64,000 bases of DNA from Pelagadaptatus aseana (GCA_040365065.1 BAABNI010000010.1:62001-126000); one strand, 5' to 3'. Counted from the stretch's first letter, positions 16,767 to 26,566 are shown. The notes: generated from the letters alone by a model not told the origin. Translations and numbers: made by a program.

Positions 16767-17794
16767 CTCAGGAGCTCTCGATATTGTAACGGTTGCAACC
16801 CAGTCCACTTTTTAAACGCTTTGCGAAAGGCGCTTGCCTCGGAATACCGCAATTGATTCGCGACCATTTCAACGCTAGTGGATGGGTCCTCCAGCAAGAC
16901 GAGAGCCCAATCCCGTTTGATTTGATCACGTATTTCCAAAAAACTGCTGCCCTCAGCCTTCAACTTTCGCCACAGCTGATGCGGATTGATGCCGAGCGAC
17001 TGAGCCACTTCATCCACCTCGAGCCACTCATCGTGCTTACTGCTGAGAAGCAATCGGCGAACTTCCTGTGACAGCGGATATTTGCGCCGACTGATCAAAA
17101 ACAGGTTACGGGTCGACTTGAGCATTTCCCGTATTTGGTCTCTGGTACAGGACAGCTTTGCTTTGCTGTAACGGCGCTTGAACACAATCAGATTTCGCTC
17201 CGCACCATAGGCAATACCTCGGCCAAACAGGTAAGTAAGGTTTTTGTCCGTGGTGTTTTCAGTAAACGTAAACTTTACCAGCTCAGGCTCTACATCTTCC
17301 CCCAGCAACCAGCCAAACAATCGAATGGTCATTAGCATCAGGCTGGTAATGATAAAGCGGTAATCGATCGGATAGGTTTCCTGTAGGTCTATCTGGATAG
17401 TCAAAGCCGATTCTGTATCGGTCAGAGTCCAACGAAATTCGTCGATGAAGAGCCCATAGAAGTCATTACACTGGGCAATCAACTCCTCTACCGTTCGACA
17501 ACCCGGTAACGAATAGCAAAATACCCGGAAGGCATCGGCGGGTATGGGACGTGATAAAAAGCCCAAAAAAGCGTCATCGGTGGCATCTCTCAAGGCACGC
17601 AGGACATGAGAATATTTTTCAACCGAAACCCGCATACCGGACGTTTTCAGTAGCGCTTCGGTGAGGCCCTGCTCAGAAAGAATGGTGGTTATATCAATGC
17701 CCCGATACCTCGGCGCCTGAATCACATCATCCAGAAAGCCCACGGGTATGGTGGGTAATAATAATTTATCCGCAAAGGGTTGTACCTGTTTCAT
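16763..17794 (-). CDS. AraC-family transcriptional regulator with an arabinose-binding-like (PF12625-type) sensor domain
   Basis: This protein of 343 residues has an N-terminal sensor region (about 20-210) of the kind found in OruR/MmsR-like AraC proteins. Its C-terminal double helix-turn-helix is at about 235-340 (LEVDEVAQSLGINPHQLWRKLKAEG, then VEMVANQLRYSEASAFRKAFKKWTG-type ending). Its stop overlaps the argB stop by 4 bases on the opposite strand. It is divergent from the crotonase-family gene with a 134-bp gap, so it most likely controls that gene. A role in arginine metabolism cannot be excluded, because OruR-like proteins of this class respond to ornithine. Confidence 0.88.
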   Translation of the reverse strand: MKQVQPFADKLLLPTIPVGFLDDVIQAPRYRGIDITTILSEQGLTEALLKTSGMRVSVEKYSHVLRALRDATDDAFLGFLSRPIPADAFRVFCYSLPGCRTVEELIAQCNDFYGLFIDEFRWTLTDTESALTIQIDLQETYPIDYRFIITSLMLMTIRLFGWLLGEDVEPELVKFTFTENTTDKNLTYLFGRGIAYGAERNLIVFKRRYSKAKLSCTRDQIREMLKSTRNLFLISRRKYPLSQEVRRLLLSSKHDEWLEVDEVAQSLGINPHQLWRKLKAEGSSFLEIRDQIKRDWALVLLEDPSTSVEMVANQLRYSEASAFRKAFKKWTGLQPLQYRELLS

Positions 17795-17928
17795 CTCTTT
17801 CGATCACAGCCAAAAATCTTCATAAATGTAATCTAGGGACACCCTTAAAACAAGTTTATAACCTTCTTAAGGGGTTGCGGCTCTCCTATCCTGAGCCCAC
17901 TGCAATCCAATAAACCTCAGGAGAGACC

Positions 17929-18822
17929 ATGGACTATCAACACATCATCTATGAACAGAAAGGGCCGGTAACCGTTATTACGTTCAATCGCCCGGAAGTT
18001 AAAAACTGCATTGGCACCCGCACCCATCGTGAATTGATCGATGCTTTCAATCGATTCCGTACCGATGACGCAGCCAAGGTGGCGGTCATCACCGGGGCCG
18101 GTGATTCGGCTTTTTGCGCTGGAGGCGACTTAAAGAGTAATTTCAACGCCACTGAACCTTCAGACCACCCAGATCCCGATCAAGCTGTTTTATGCCCGAA
18201 CCAACCCGCTGATATTGCCCGCCATGACCGAGGTGAGGCTCCGGGCATCCTGGGCCCTTCACGGTGGACCGACATCTACAAACCCATCATCGCAGCCGTT
18301 AACGGCATAGCCTACGCCGGCGGTTTTGAATGGGCCTGCTACGCCGATATGCGTGTGGTTGAAGAGCACGCCAGTTTTGGCATCACCTGCCGCCGCTGGA
18401 ATATTGGTCTGGCCGATGGCGGCTCCCAACGCCTGCCGCGTATCGTTGGGATGGGTCGAGCTCTGGAGCTGATTATTACCGGCAAGGTCATCGATGCCGA
18501 AGAAGCCTATCGCATTGGCCTGGCCAACGAAGTGGTGCCCCAGGGGTCCTCTCTGAAGCGGGCCATTGAACTGGCTGAATTTATCTCCAGCCTGCCCCAA
18601 CCGGCCATTCGAGCAGACAAGGAAGCGACCATACGCGGTTTTGGTCAGGATTTACGCGAAGGCTTACGCATCGAAGCGGAGTGCTTTAACCGCCTGTTCA
18701 GCAACCCGGATTCCAGGGCTGAACTGCATGAAGGCCTGAGACGATTCAACGAGCGGGATCACCCCGATCGCGTCAAAGGTGGCGCCAAAACCCCCGGGAT
18801 TGTTCGGGCAGAAATGGAATAA
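17929..18822 (+). CDS. Enoyl-CoA hydratase/isomerase (crotonase) family protein
   Basis: This protein of 297 residues has a CAGGAGAG site before its ATG. The crotonase oxyanion-hole segments are visible: SAFCAGGDLK (about 62-71) and NGIAYAGGFEWACYADMRV. In the usual catalytic region the alignment gives Cys in CRRWNIGLADGGSQRLPR where classical hydratases have the first catalytic Glu (rat Glu144). The second Glu is kept in RALELIITG. This CRRW subgroup therefore need not be a simple enoyl-CoA hydratase. It has no fatty-acid oxidation partners nearby, only the divergent AraC regulator. Its substrate is unknown. Confidence 0.85.
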   Translation: MDYQHIIYEQKGPVTVITFNRPEVKNCIGTRTHRELIDAFNRFRTDDAAKVAVITGAGDSAFCAGGDLKSNFNATEPSDHPDPDQAVLCPNQPADIARHDRGEAPGILGPSRWTDIYKPIIAAVNGIAYAGGFEWACYADMRVVEEHASFGITCRRWNIGLADGGSQRLPRIVGMGRALELIITGKVIDAEEAYRIGLANEVVPQGSSLKRAIELAEFISSLPQPAIRADKEATIRGFGQDLREGLRIEAECFNRLFSNPDSRAELHEGLRRFNERDHPDRVKGGAKTPGIVRAEME

Positions 18823-18851
18823 CGCCCTACTAAATTCAATCTAATGACCCG

Positions 18852-18880
18852 CCCCTGGTTGCCAATACTGTCAACCGGGG
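18852..18880 (+). terminator. Possible terminator after the crotonase gene
   Basis: CCCC-T-GGTTG and CAACC-GGGG form a 9-bp stem with one bulged T, starting 30 bases after the stop codon. There is no strong T-run behind it, so this is only a candidate. Confidence 0.35.
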
Positions 18881-18996
18881 CAGACCACTATTCATAATAT
18901 CTATTTTCGTTATTTTCCTGTATTATACCTGCCGCAATTTATGACACACGATGTCATTCCAGAGAAACAGGCCACAATACAGGGGACCAACTTCGC

Positions 18997-21273
18997 ATGA
19001 GCGATGATTTACGAGAAAGCGCACTTCACTATCATCAATACCCGACACCGGGGAAACTCGGCACTTACGCCACCAAACCCTTAGCCAACCAACGGGATCT
19101 GGCGCTGGCCTATTCCCCTGGCGTTGCTTTTGCCTGTGAAGAAATTGTCAGCGATCCGAACACCGCCGCAAACTACACCTCACGAGCCAATCTCGTCGGC
19201 GTTATCAGCAATGGCAGTGCCGTCCTCGGCCTTGGCAATATTGGCGCTCTGGCCTCCAAACCGGTCATGGAAGGTAAAGGCGTACTGTTTAAGCAATTTG
19301 CCGGACTCGATGTGTTTGACATAGAAATTGATCAGGCCGACCCGGACAAGCTGGTTGAGATCATTGCCGGTCTTGAGCCCACCTTTGGCGCCATCAACCT
19401 TGAAGACATCAAGGCGCCTGAATGCTTTATCGTTGAAGAAAAGCTGCGCGAGCGCATGAACATTCCGGTCTTTCACGACGATCAACACGGCACGGCGATT
19501 ACCGCAGCAGCCGGTGTTCTAAACGGCCTGAAGCTGGTCGAGAAAGACATCAGTACTGTCAAAGTAGTCACCTCAGGCGCGGGAGCTGCGGCATTGGCCT
19601 GCATGGATTTACTGGTAACCATGGGAGTCCGCAAAGAAAATATCACCGTTACCGATATTGCCGGCGTGGTTTATCGCGGCCGTAAAGAGCACATTAATCC
19701 CTACAACAGCCGTTATGCCATCGACACCGAGGCTCGAACACTGGACGATGTCATCGATGGTGCCGATATTTTTCTGGGCCTTTCCGCACCGGGGGTTCTG
19801 ACCGGCGACATGGTCAAACGCATGGCAGACAAGCCGCTGATTTTTGCCATGGCCAATCCTACCCCCGAGATCATGCCGGAAGAAGCCAAGGCGGCCCGAC
19901 CTGATGCCATTATTGCCACGGGTCGCTCGGACTTTCCGAATCAATTGAACAATGTCCTGTGTTTTCCTTTTATCTTCCGAGGCGCACTGGACTGTGGTGC
20001 CACCACCATCAACGAGGCCATGAAAATAGCCTGCGTTAAAGCCATCGCCGAGCTGGCTCACGCCGAAGTTTCCGAGGTAGTTGCCAATGCCTATCAGGGA
20101 GAAACCCTGAAATTCGGACCGGATTACATCATACCCAAGCCCTTTGATCCCAGATTGGTGACCGCCATTCCGCCCGCCGTTGCGCAAGCGGCCATGGACA
20201 GTGGTGTGGCCATGCGCCGCATAGAAGATATGGACGCCTATCGGGACAAGTTGAACCGCTTCGTGTTTCGCTCTGGCTCAGTCATGAAAGGGGTTTTCAA
20301 TGTTATTCGCAAAAACCCCAGGCGTCTGATTTTTGCCGGTGGCGCCGACGAGCGGGTGTTACGCAGCGTGCAAACCCTGCAGCAGGACAACTGCACCTAC
20401 CCACTGGTAATCGGTCACAAAACCAGTGTCGAACACACCATACGTGAAGTTGGACTGGATCTGCGAGTTGGCCGAGATTTTGAGTTGATCGATCCCTCCA
20501 ACTTTGAAGGCTATGGGGATTTGGCCAAAGACTACCACCAACTGCTTGGCCGCAGCGGAGTTTGGCCAGCCGACGCCGAAGGCATACTGCGCAACAATGC
20601 CACAGCCCTTGCTGCCATGCTACTGCGGCGGGGCGATGCGGATGCCATGATTGCCGGCCCTCGCGGTAACTTTCAGGAGCATTTCAAACAAATCCGCTCC
20701 ATTGTGGGGTTGCAGCAAGGGGTGAAATGCCCGGCTTCCATGAATCTGGTCATTATGGAAAGCGGCACCTATTTTGTGGCGGATACCTACATCAACTACC
20801 AACCAACCGCTGATGAGATCGTTGAAATCACCATGATGGCATCGGAGCAAGTTCGTCGCTTCGGTCTGACACCCAAAGTCGCACTGTTGTCTCACTCGAA
20901 TTTTGGCGGCTCCAATCACCCTTCGGCCATTATGATGCGCCAAGCCCGTGACATATTGGAGCAGCGCGCCCCGCAACTTGAAGTAGAGGGGGAAATGCGC
21001 GTTGACGCCGCTCTATCGGAAAGCATCAGGGACAAGATGTTCCCCTACTCCAAACTCAACGGTGAAGCCAACCTGTTGATCGCACCCAATCTGGATGCAG
21101 CCAACATTCTGTTTAAAGGCATTAAAGTCAGTGGCCGAGGTGTCAGCGTGGGTCCGATTCTGCTGGGTATGGCCAAGCCGGTGCATATCCTGTCGCGCAC
21201 AGCCAGCAGCCGTGGCACCGTGAATCTGAGCGCACTGGCTGCAGCCGATGCGGCGTTTGCAACGCAGGACTGA
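18997..21273 (+). CDS. maeB: NADP-dependent malic enzyme with phosphotransacetylase-like C-terminal domain
   Basis: This protein of 758 residues has the size and layout of MaeB. The malic domain (about 1-165) includes YSPGVAFACEEI and FHDDQHGTAI. The NAD(P)-binding domain (about 165-385) includes VTSGAGAAALACMDLL. The phosphotransacetylase-like domain (about 430-755) follows and is usually non-catalytic, serving in allosteric control by acetyl-CoA. The enzyme decarboxylates malate to pyruvate and makes NADPH. Downstream and convergent is sthA, which rebalances NADPH and NADH. Fumarate from AspA and succinate from AstE would reach this enzyme as malate, though it is not in the same operon. Confidence 0.96.
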   Translation: MSDDLRESALHYHQYPTPGKLGTYATKPLANQRDLALAYSPGVAFACEEIVSDPNTAANYTSRANLVGVISNGSAVLGLGNIGALASKPVMEGKGVLFKQFAGLDVFDIEIDQADPDKLVEIIAGLEPTFGAINLEDIKAPECFIVEEKLRERMNIPVFHDDQHGTAITAAAGVLNGLKLVEKDISTVKVVTSGAGAAALACMDLLVTMGVRKENITVTDIAGVVYRGRKEHINPYNSRYAIDTEARTLDDVIDGADIFLGLSAPGVLTGDMVKRMADKPLIFAMANPTPEIMPEEAKAARPDAIIATGRSDFPNQLNNVLCFPFIFRGALDCGATTINEAMKIACVKAIAELAHAEVSEVVANAYQGETLKFGPDYIIPKPFDPRLVTAIPPAVAQAAMDSGVAMRRIEDMDAYRDKLNRFVFRSGSVMKGVFNVIRKNPRRLIFAGGADERVLRSVQTLQQDNCTYPLVIGHKTSVEHTIREVGLDLRVGRDFELIDPSNFEGYGDLAKDYHQLLGRSGVWPADAEGILRNNATALAAMLLRRGDADAMIAGPRGNFQEHFKQIRSIVGLQQGVKCPASMNLVIMESGTYFVADTYINYQPTADEIVEITMMASEQVRRFGLTPKVALLSHSNFGGSNHPSAIMMRQARDILEQRAPQLEVEGEMRVDAALSESIRDKMFPYSKLNGEANLLIAPNLDAANILFKGIKVSGRGVSVGPILLGMAKPVHILSRTASSRGTVNLSALAAADAAFATQD

Positions 21274-21278
21274 AATAA

Positions 21279-21306
21279 AAAAGCCAGAGACAAGTCTCTG
21301 GCTTTT
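21279..21306. terminator. Bidirectional terminator between maeB and sthA
   Basis: AAAAGCCAGAGAC and GTCTCTGGCTTTT form a perfect 13-bp stem, realistically 12 bp with a 4-base loop. A-runs and T-runs flank it, so it can terminate both convergent transcripts. Confidence 0.9.
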
Positions 21307-21327
21307 GGGGTGTCGTATAGGGAAAAA

Positions 21328-22731
21328 TTAAAAACGGTTGGCGCGGTTAAGTCCCTCCAGTGCCGCAATCCGATAGGCCTCTGCCATGGTCGGGTAATTG
21401 AATGTATTTTTCACAAAAAATTTGATGCTGTTGGCTTCACCTTCCTGACTCATAATGGCCTGGCCAATGTGAATAATTTCCGAAGCCTCGGCACCAAAGC
21501 AATGGATACCCAGAATTTCGAGCGTGTCGACATGAAACAACAATTTCAGCATCCCGACGTCTTCACCACTGATCTGTGCCCTAGCGGTATTTTTAAAGAA
21601 CGCCCTGCCCACTTCGTAGGGGACTTTGGCATCGGTTAACTCGCGCTCGGTTTTTCCGATAGAGCTGATTTCAGGCAGGGTATAGATGCCGGTCGGCGCA
21701 TCACTGACAAAGCGAACCGTCTGGCCACAGATGCCTCGGGCACAGGCCCTGCCCTGATCTGACGAAGCACTGGCAAGACTGGGCCAGCCAATTACATCAC
21801 CTACCGCGTAAACGTTTTCAGCGCTGGTTTGATAGCGTTCCGAGACGCTCAGCTGACCCCGGTGATCTGCCTCCAACCCGATGGATTCAAGGTTCAAGGC
21901 TTCAGTATTACCCGTCCGCCCATTACACCACAGTAAAACATCGGCACGAATGTGCTTGCCGGATTTGAAGTGCATCTGAACACCATCATCATTGACGTTC
22001 ACATATTCATATTCTTCACAGTGCCTGACGGTTACGCCGTTATTGCGCAAGTGATAACTCAGGGCATCGGATATCTCATCATCCAGGAAAGACAACAAAC
22101 GATCGCGGCCATTGATGAGATCCACTTTGATATCAAGGCTTGAAAAGATAGACGCATATTCACTGCCGATCACACCCGCACCATAAATAATCATGGTTCT
22201 GGGTGTGTGATTCATCTGCAAGATGGTGTCGCTGTCGTAAACCCGGGGGTGATTAAAGTCCACGTCATCGGGTCTGTAAGGCCGGGAACCCGTGGCGACA
22301 ATAATATTCTTGGCCTTGATGTATTCAAAGGCACCGTCATCAAGCTCCACTCGTACCGTGTTATTGTCAACGAACGAGGCCTCACCGGTGTGGACAGTCA
22401 CTCGGTTGCGTGAATATACCCGGGTGTACATATCGACTTGTTTAGGGATCACCTGAGAGGCGGCCTCGAGAATATCCGGGTAGGATAACCAGCGCGGTTC
22501 ACTGATACTGCGAAACAGCTTCTGACTGTTGTAGCGAATCAACTGTTTAACCGCATGACGAAGGGATTTGGATGGGACAGTGCCCTTGTGAGCGCAGTTG
22601 CCGCCCAACATATCGTGACGCTCGACCATACCAACATTGAGGCCACTTTTTACCGCTGCCATGGCAGCGCCGTTACCGGATGGTCCGGTACCTAAAACCA
22701 GCAGATCGTAAGAATACTCCGCCTTACCCAT
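21328..22731 (-). CDS. sthA: Soluble pyridine nucleotide transhydrogenase
   Basis: This flavoprotein of 467 residues transfers reducing equivalents between NADPH and NAD+. It has the disulfide-reductase fold with FAD-binding GTGPSGNGAA at the N-terminus, NAD(P)-binding GAGVIGSEYAS, and the second FAD segment YAVGDVIGWPSLASA. The site GGNCAHKGTVPSKS has only one of the two redox cysteines of true disulfide reductases, as expected for SthA. The length matches the family (about 466). GGGGGA lies before the ATG. It ends at the shared terminator with maeB, and nqrM lies just upstream. Confidence 0.96.
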   Translation of the reverse strand: MGKAEYSYDLLVLGTGPSGNGAAMAAVKSGLNVGMVERHDMLGGNCAHKGTVPSKSLRHAVKQLIRYNSQKLFRSISEPRWLSYPDILEAASQVIPKQVDMYTRVYSRNRVTVHTGEASFVDNNTVRVELDDGAFEYIKAKNIIVATGSRPYRPDDVDFNHPRVYDSDTILQMNHTPRTMIIYGAGVIGSEYASIFSSLDIKVDLINGRDRLLSFLDDEISDALSYHLRNNGVTVRHCEEYEYVNVNDDGVQMHFKSGKHIRADVLLWCNGRTGNTEALNLESIGLEADHRGQLSVSERYQTSAENVYAVGDVIGWPSLASASSDQGRACARGICGQTVRFVSDAPTGIYTLPEISSIGKTERELTDAKVPYEVGRAFFKNTARAQISGEDVGMLKLLFHVDTLEILGIHCFGAEASEIIHIGQAIMSQEGEANSIKFFVKNTFNYPTMAEAYRIAALEGLNRANRF

Positions 22732-22757
22732 CTATTCCCCCTTTTTGAATAACGCCC

Positions 22758-22994
22758 TCAGTCTTTTTTACTGGCGTCGTAAGATAAATCGTTGGCTTGC
22801 TTTTCCAGTTCCTGCTGCTCATCACACTTCTTCGGATCACCACCACAGATGTCACAGGTGTAATCTTTCTCCCCAAGAGCCGCACCAACACCGCCGCAGG
22901 AACCCGATATCGGCTTACGCCCCATCAGTACGCCAACGGACATAGCCACGATAATCAACAACAAACCAAAAAAAGCAAAAAGTAGTGTCTGCAT
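22758..22994 (-). CDS. nqrM: Na+-NQR maturation protein NqrM
   Basis: This protein of 78 residues starts at the ATG at 22994, behind CGAGG; a GTG five codons upstream has no good site. One N-terminal membrane helix is followed by a cysteine-rich tail with SCGGVGAALGE and CDICGGDPKKC. That is the pattern of NqrM, which is needed to insert the iron centre into NqrD/NqrE. It sits between sthA and apbE in the nqr gene group, as in other bacteria that have this pump. Confidence 0.92.
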   Translation of the reverse strand: MQTLLFAFFGLLLIIVAMSVGVLMGRKPISGSCGGVGAALGEKDYTCDICGGDPKKCDEQQELEKQANDLSYDASKKD

Positions 22995-23018
22995 AACAAC
23001 CTCGAACACTCAGAGTGG

Positions 23019-24086
23019 TTATCCGGCATCGGCAATACGTTTAAACGCATCCGAGCTGAATTCCTGAAAACCCGACTCTGTCTGAATTATAAAAAAGGCA
23101 GCGATTCCCTCGCTATTAGCCAATAGTAGAGCCTTCTCATGTCCCATGACATTGAAGGCGGTTGCCAAGCCGTCCGCTCTGGCACAGAGCGGGTCCAGAA
23201 CGGTTACGGAAACCAGATTGTGCTCAACCGGAAAACCGGTTCTCGGATCAATGGTATGACTGTAACGCTTGTCAGCAACTTCATAAAAATTTCGGTAGTC
23301 ACCGGAAGTGGCAATGGCATAATCCGAAACGGCAATGGATTTTTGCACCAGCTTTTCCATACTGGCCACGGGTCGCTCTATCCCGATTCGCCACGCATTG
23401 CCAAATTTATTTAGGCCGGAGACCCGGATTTCCCCACCGATCTCGACCAAAAAGTCATTGTACCCTTTTGCCACAAGCAACTCAGCCACTTTGTCGACCC
23501 CATAGCCCTTCGCAATGGCACTGAGATCAAGCTCAATGGGAATATCTCGCAAAGCCTGACTGCCATTGCTATCCAACTGCAGGTATTGCGCACCGATCAT
23601 GGACAAAATGTGCTCTATCTCAGCCTGATCCGGTACCTTGGCAATGGTAAATCCGGGCCCAAAGCCCCAGCGATTAACCAAGGGGCCAACCGTAATATCA
23701 AAAGCTCCGGAAGATAACTGATGCAGTTGCTGACTCATCTCCAGTACGTCAAACAACTCCCCGGATACGGGTTGCCATTGCTGAATCGCTGATCGATTCA
23801 ATATGGAAAGTTCTGAATCCTCAATATAGGTAGACATGGATTGATTAATCCCCTTCAGGCGATCATCAATCTGGACCTGTAACTCGCTTTGCTCTTGAGT
23901 CGACAATTTTGCCACCACCGTAATGTGGTAGGTGGTTCCCATGGTAGCGCCAGACAAACTGGAAAACTCACGAGCTTGCTCACTGCAACCCAACAGCAAA
24001 AAGAATAATGCGCCCAACAAAAAAGAGGCCAGCTTAGCTGACCCCTTCTTTGCATCGTTCGAATAACGATTAACCACCGAAATCAT
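23019..24086 (-). CDS. apbE: FAD:protein FMN transferase, lipoprotein
   Basis: ApbE attaches FMN covalently to threonine residues of NqrB and NqrC in the periplasm. The protein has 355 residues with a lipoprotein signal (FFLLLGC, lipidated Cys34). Family motifs are GATMGTTYHI, DLSAIAKGYGVDKV and HTIDPRTGFPV. Its start overlaps the end of nqrF by 17 bases, indicating translational coupling and one operon with nqr. NqrB and NqrC in this window both keep the target threonine motif. Confidence 0.95.
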   Translation of the reverse strand: MISVVNRYSNDAKKGSAKLASFLLGALFFLLLGCSEQAREFSSLSGATMGTTYHITVVAKLSTQEQSELQVQIDDRLKGINQSMSTYIEDSELSILNRSAIQQWQPVSGELFDVLEMSQQLHQLSSGAFDITVGPLVNRWGFGPGFTIAKVPDQAEIEHILSMIGAQYLQLDSNGSQALRDIPIELDLSAIAKGYGVDKVAELLVAKGYNDFLVEIGGEIRVSGLNKFGNAWRIGIERPVASMEKLVQKSIAVSDYAIATSGDYRNFYEVADKRYSHTIDPRTGFPVEHNLVSVTVLDPLCARADGLATAFNVMGHEKALLLANSEGIAAFFIIQTESGFQEFSSDAFKRIADAG

Positions 24087-25293
24087 CCAACAGAATGTTT
24101 TCGTCTTCTACGCCAAGATCTTTCAACATCTTGATCACGGCGGCGTTCATCATTGGAGGCCCACACATGTAGTACTCACAATCTTCCGGCGCCGGGTGGT
24201 CCTTCAGATACTCATCATAGAGAACGTTGTGGATAAAGCCGGTCAGGCCTTCCCAGTTGTCTTCAGGCTGAGGATCCGACATGGCTACATGCCATGTAAA
24301 GTTCGGGTTCTCATTGGCCAGCATGTCGTATTCGTCCTGATAGAACAGCTCTTTCAGAGAGCGCGCACCGTACCAGAAAGACATGGTGCGATCAGACTTC
24401 AGACGCTTCAGCTGATCAAAGATATGGGAGCGCATAGGCGCCATACCCGCACCACCACCAACGAAGACCATCTCGTTATCGGTATCCTTGGCGAAGAATT
24501 CACCAAACGGTCCGAATACAGTGATCTTGTCACCTGGCTTAAGGCTGAATACGAAAGAGGACATCTGACCGGGGGGGATACCCTGAGAGCCCGGAGGTGG
24601 CGTTGCAATACGGATATTGAACTTAACCACACCCTTCTCTTCCGGGTAGTTAGCCATGGAGTAAGCGCGAATGATCGGCTCATCCACCTTGGATTCCAGA
24701 TTGAAGAAACCGAAGTGCTCCCAGTCGCCACGGTACTGATCCTCGACATCAAAATCAGAGAATTTGACATGGTGGGCAGGCGCTTCCAGCTGAACGTAAC
24801 CACCGGCGCGGAAGTCTACGTTTTCACCTTCAGGCAGCTTCAGAGTCAGCTCTTTAATGAAGGTGGCCACATTAGGATTGGACTCAACGGTACATTCCCA
24901 CTGCTTCACACCAAAGACATCGTCTTCAACTTCAATTTGCATGTCCTGCTTAACAGGAACCTGACAAGACAGACGCCAGCCCTCATTGGCTTCACGCTTG
25001 GTAAACGCACTTTCCTCGGTTGGCAGCATGGAGCCACCGCCCGATTCAACAATACACTTACACTGGGCGCAGCTACCGCCACCACCACAAGCAGAAGGCA
25101 GGAACAGACCGTTGGCAGCCAGAGTTTGCAGCAGCTTACCACCGGCTGGAACGGTCAGAGTCTTCTCACCATTGATTTCAATATTAACATCGCCGGAATT
25201 AACCAACTTGGCACGAGCACCCAGGATCACAAACACCAACGCTAGTACGATGGCGGTGAACATGCCCACACCTAAAACAATTGTCATATCCAT
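24070..25293 (-). CDS. nqrF: Na+-translocating NADH-quinone reductase subunit F
   Basis: NqrF oxidises NADH and passes electrons into the pump. The protein has 407 residues: an N-terminal membrane helix (about 1-26), a 2Fe-2S ferredoxin domain with CGGGGSCAQCKC (about 69-80), and a FAD-binding ferredoxin-reductase domain (RAYSMANYP). An NADH-binding domain with GGGAGMAPMRSH and the YMCGPPMMN motif completes it. It is the last nqr subunit gene, overlapping apbE. Confidence 0.98.
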   Translation of the reverse strand: MDMTIVLGVGMFTAIVLALVFVILGARAKLVNSGDVNIEINGEKTLTVPAGGKLLQTLAANGLFLPSACGGGGSCAQCKCIVESGGGSMLPTEESAFTKREANEGWRLSCQVPVKQDMQIEVEDDVFGVKQWECTVESNPNVATFIKELTLKLPEGENVDFRAGGYVQLEAPAHHVKFSDFDVEDQYRGDWEHFGFFNLESKVDEPIIRAYSMANYPEEKGVVKFNIRIATPPPGSQGIPPGQMSSFVFSLKPGDKITVFGPFGEFFAKDTDNEMVFVGGGAGMAPMRSHIFDQLKRLKSDRTMSFWYGARSLKELFYQDEYDMLANENPNFTWHVAMSDPQPEDNWEGLTGFIHNVLYDEYLKDHPAPEDCEYYMCGPPMMNAAVIKMLKDLGVEDENILLDDFGG

Positions 25294-25311
25294 GTTTTTA
25301 TACCTCGCTGG

Positions 25312-25908
25312 TTACAGGTCGATGCCACCGAAAGACATGAAGCCCAGAGACATCAGTCCAACGGTGATAAAGATCATACCCAGACCCTGAAGGCCTCCAG
25401 GGACGTCACTGTATTTCAGTTTTTCGTTGATACCAGCCAACGCAGTGATGGCCAGAGCCCAACCCACACCAGAACCGATACCGAACACGGCAGACTCGGC
25501 CAGATTGTAATCGCGCTCTACCATAAACAATACGGCACCCATGATGGCGCAGTTCACAGTAATCAGAGGCAAAAACACACCCAGAGCGTTGTAAAGCGCC
25601 GGCATAAACTTATCCAGAACCATTTCCAGAATCTGCACCATCGCAGCGATAACGCCGATGTAGGTAATCAGACCCAGAAAGCTGAGATCAACACCTTCAA
25701 CCAGCGCGTCTGGAGCCAGTACATAGTTGTAGAGGATATTGTTAACAGGAGTAACAATGGCCAACACCACAACTACGGCGACACCCAGACCAATAGCGGC
25801 TTCTACCTTTTTGGAGATGGCGATAAAGGTACACATTCCCAGGAAAAAGCTCAGCGCCATGTTCTCGATGAAAATCGAACGAACAAAGAGACTTAAATAA
25901 TGTTCCAT
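25312..25908 (-). CDS. nqrE: Na+-translocating NADH-quinone reductase subunit E
   Basis: This inner-membrane protein of 198 residues has six predicted helices. It is homologous to NqrD in inverted topology, and the NqrD/E pair holds a membrane iron-sulfur centre through conserved cysteines (e.g. in FLGMCTFIAISKK and ITVNCAIMGAV). GGAGG lies 7 bases before the ATG. It is between nqrD and nqrF, with 2 bases to nqrD. Confidence 0.97.
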   Translation of the reverse strand: MEHYLSLFVRSIFIENMALSFFLGMCTFIAISKKVEAAIGLGVAVVVVLAIVTPVNNILYNYVLAPDALVEGVDLSFLGLITYIGVIAAMVQILEMVLDKFMPALYNALGVFLPLITVNCAIMGAVLFMVERDYNLAESAVFGIGSGVGWALAITALAGINEKLKYSDVPGGLQGLGMIFITVGLMSLGFMSFGGIDL

Positions 25909-25910
25909 GA

Positions 25911-26564
25911 TTAAGCCTCCTTAACCGTATTCGGACAAATTTTGAATTCTGGCTCTTCTTTTTGCTCAGGCTTGGCTGAACGGATGGCCCAGATAATCAG
26001 ACCAATAATGAAGAACGCACTCGGTGGCAACAGCATGATGCCATTTGGTACATACCAGCCGCCTTCGGTGGCCAGAGGCAAAATCTCGATACCAAACAAC
26101 TTGCCGGCACCAAACAGCTCACGGAATGTGGCAATGATGATCAGGAAGAAGCTGTAACCCAGACCATTACCAATACCATCCAGGAAGCTTGGCCCCGGCG
26201 CATTTTTCATGGCAAAGGCTTCAGCGCGACCCATCACGATGCAGTTGGTGATGATCAGGCCAACAAAAACCGACAACTGCTTACTGATGTCGTAGGCTAC
26301 GGCTTTCAGGATCTGATCCACCACAATCACCAGAGAGGCAATAATGGTCATCTGCACAATGATACGGATGTTATTGGGGATATGATTTCTAACCAGAGAT
26401 ACAAACAGGTTAGAGAACGCTACAACCGAAGTCAGAGCGATACACATTACCAAGGTCACATTCAGGGAGCTGGTTACAGCCAGAGCAGAACAGATACCCA
26501 GAATTTGCAGGCCAATTGGATTGTTATCCAGAATTGGCTTAAACAGTAACTCTTTAGCTTTCAT
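25911..26564 (-). CDS. nqrD: Na+-translocating NADH-quinone reductase subunit D
   Basis: This protein of 217 residues has six predicted membrane helices. Conserved cysteine segments are LGICSALAVT and LIITNCIVMGRAEAFA, which pair with those of NqrE. It is spaced 2 bases from both nqrC and nqrE, in the standard nqr order. Confidence 0.97.
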   Translation of the reverse strand: MKAKELLFKPILDNNPIGLQILGICSALAVTSSLNVTLVMCIALTSVVAFSNLFVSLVRNHIPNNIRIIVQMTIIASLVIVVDQILKAVAYDISKQLSVFVGLIITNCIVMGRAEAFAMKNAPGPSFLDGIGNGLGYSFFLIIIATFRELFGAGKLFGIEILPLATEGGWYVPNGIMLLPPSAFFIIGLIIWAIRSAKPEQKEEPEFKICPNTVKEA

Positions 26565-26566
26565 GA

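Noticed and set aside
24196..25245. A 349-codon open frame antisense to nqrF
   Set aside because: NqrF is certain on the other strand over the same bases; the antisense protein has no family features.
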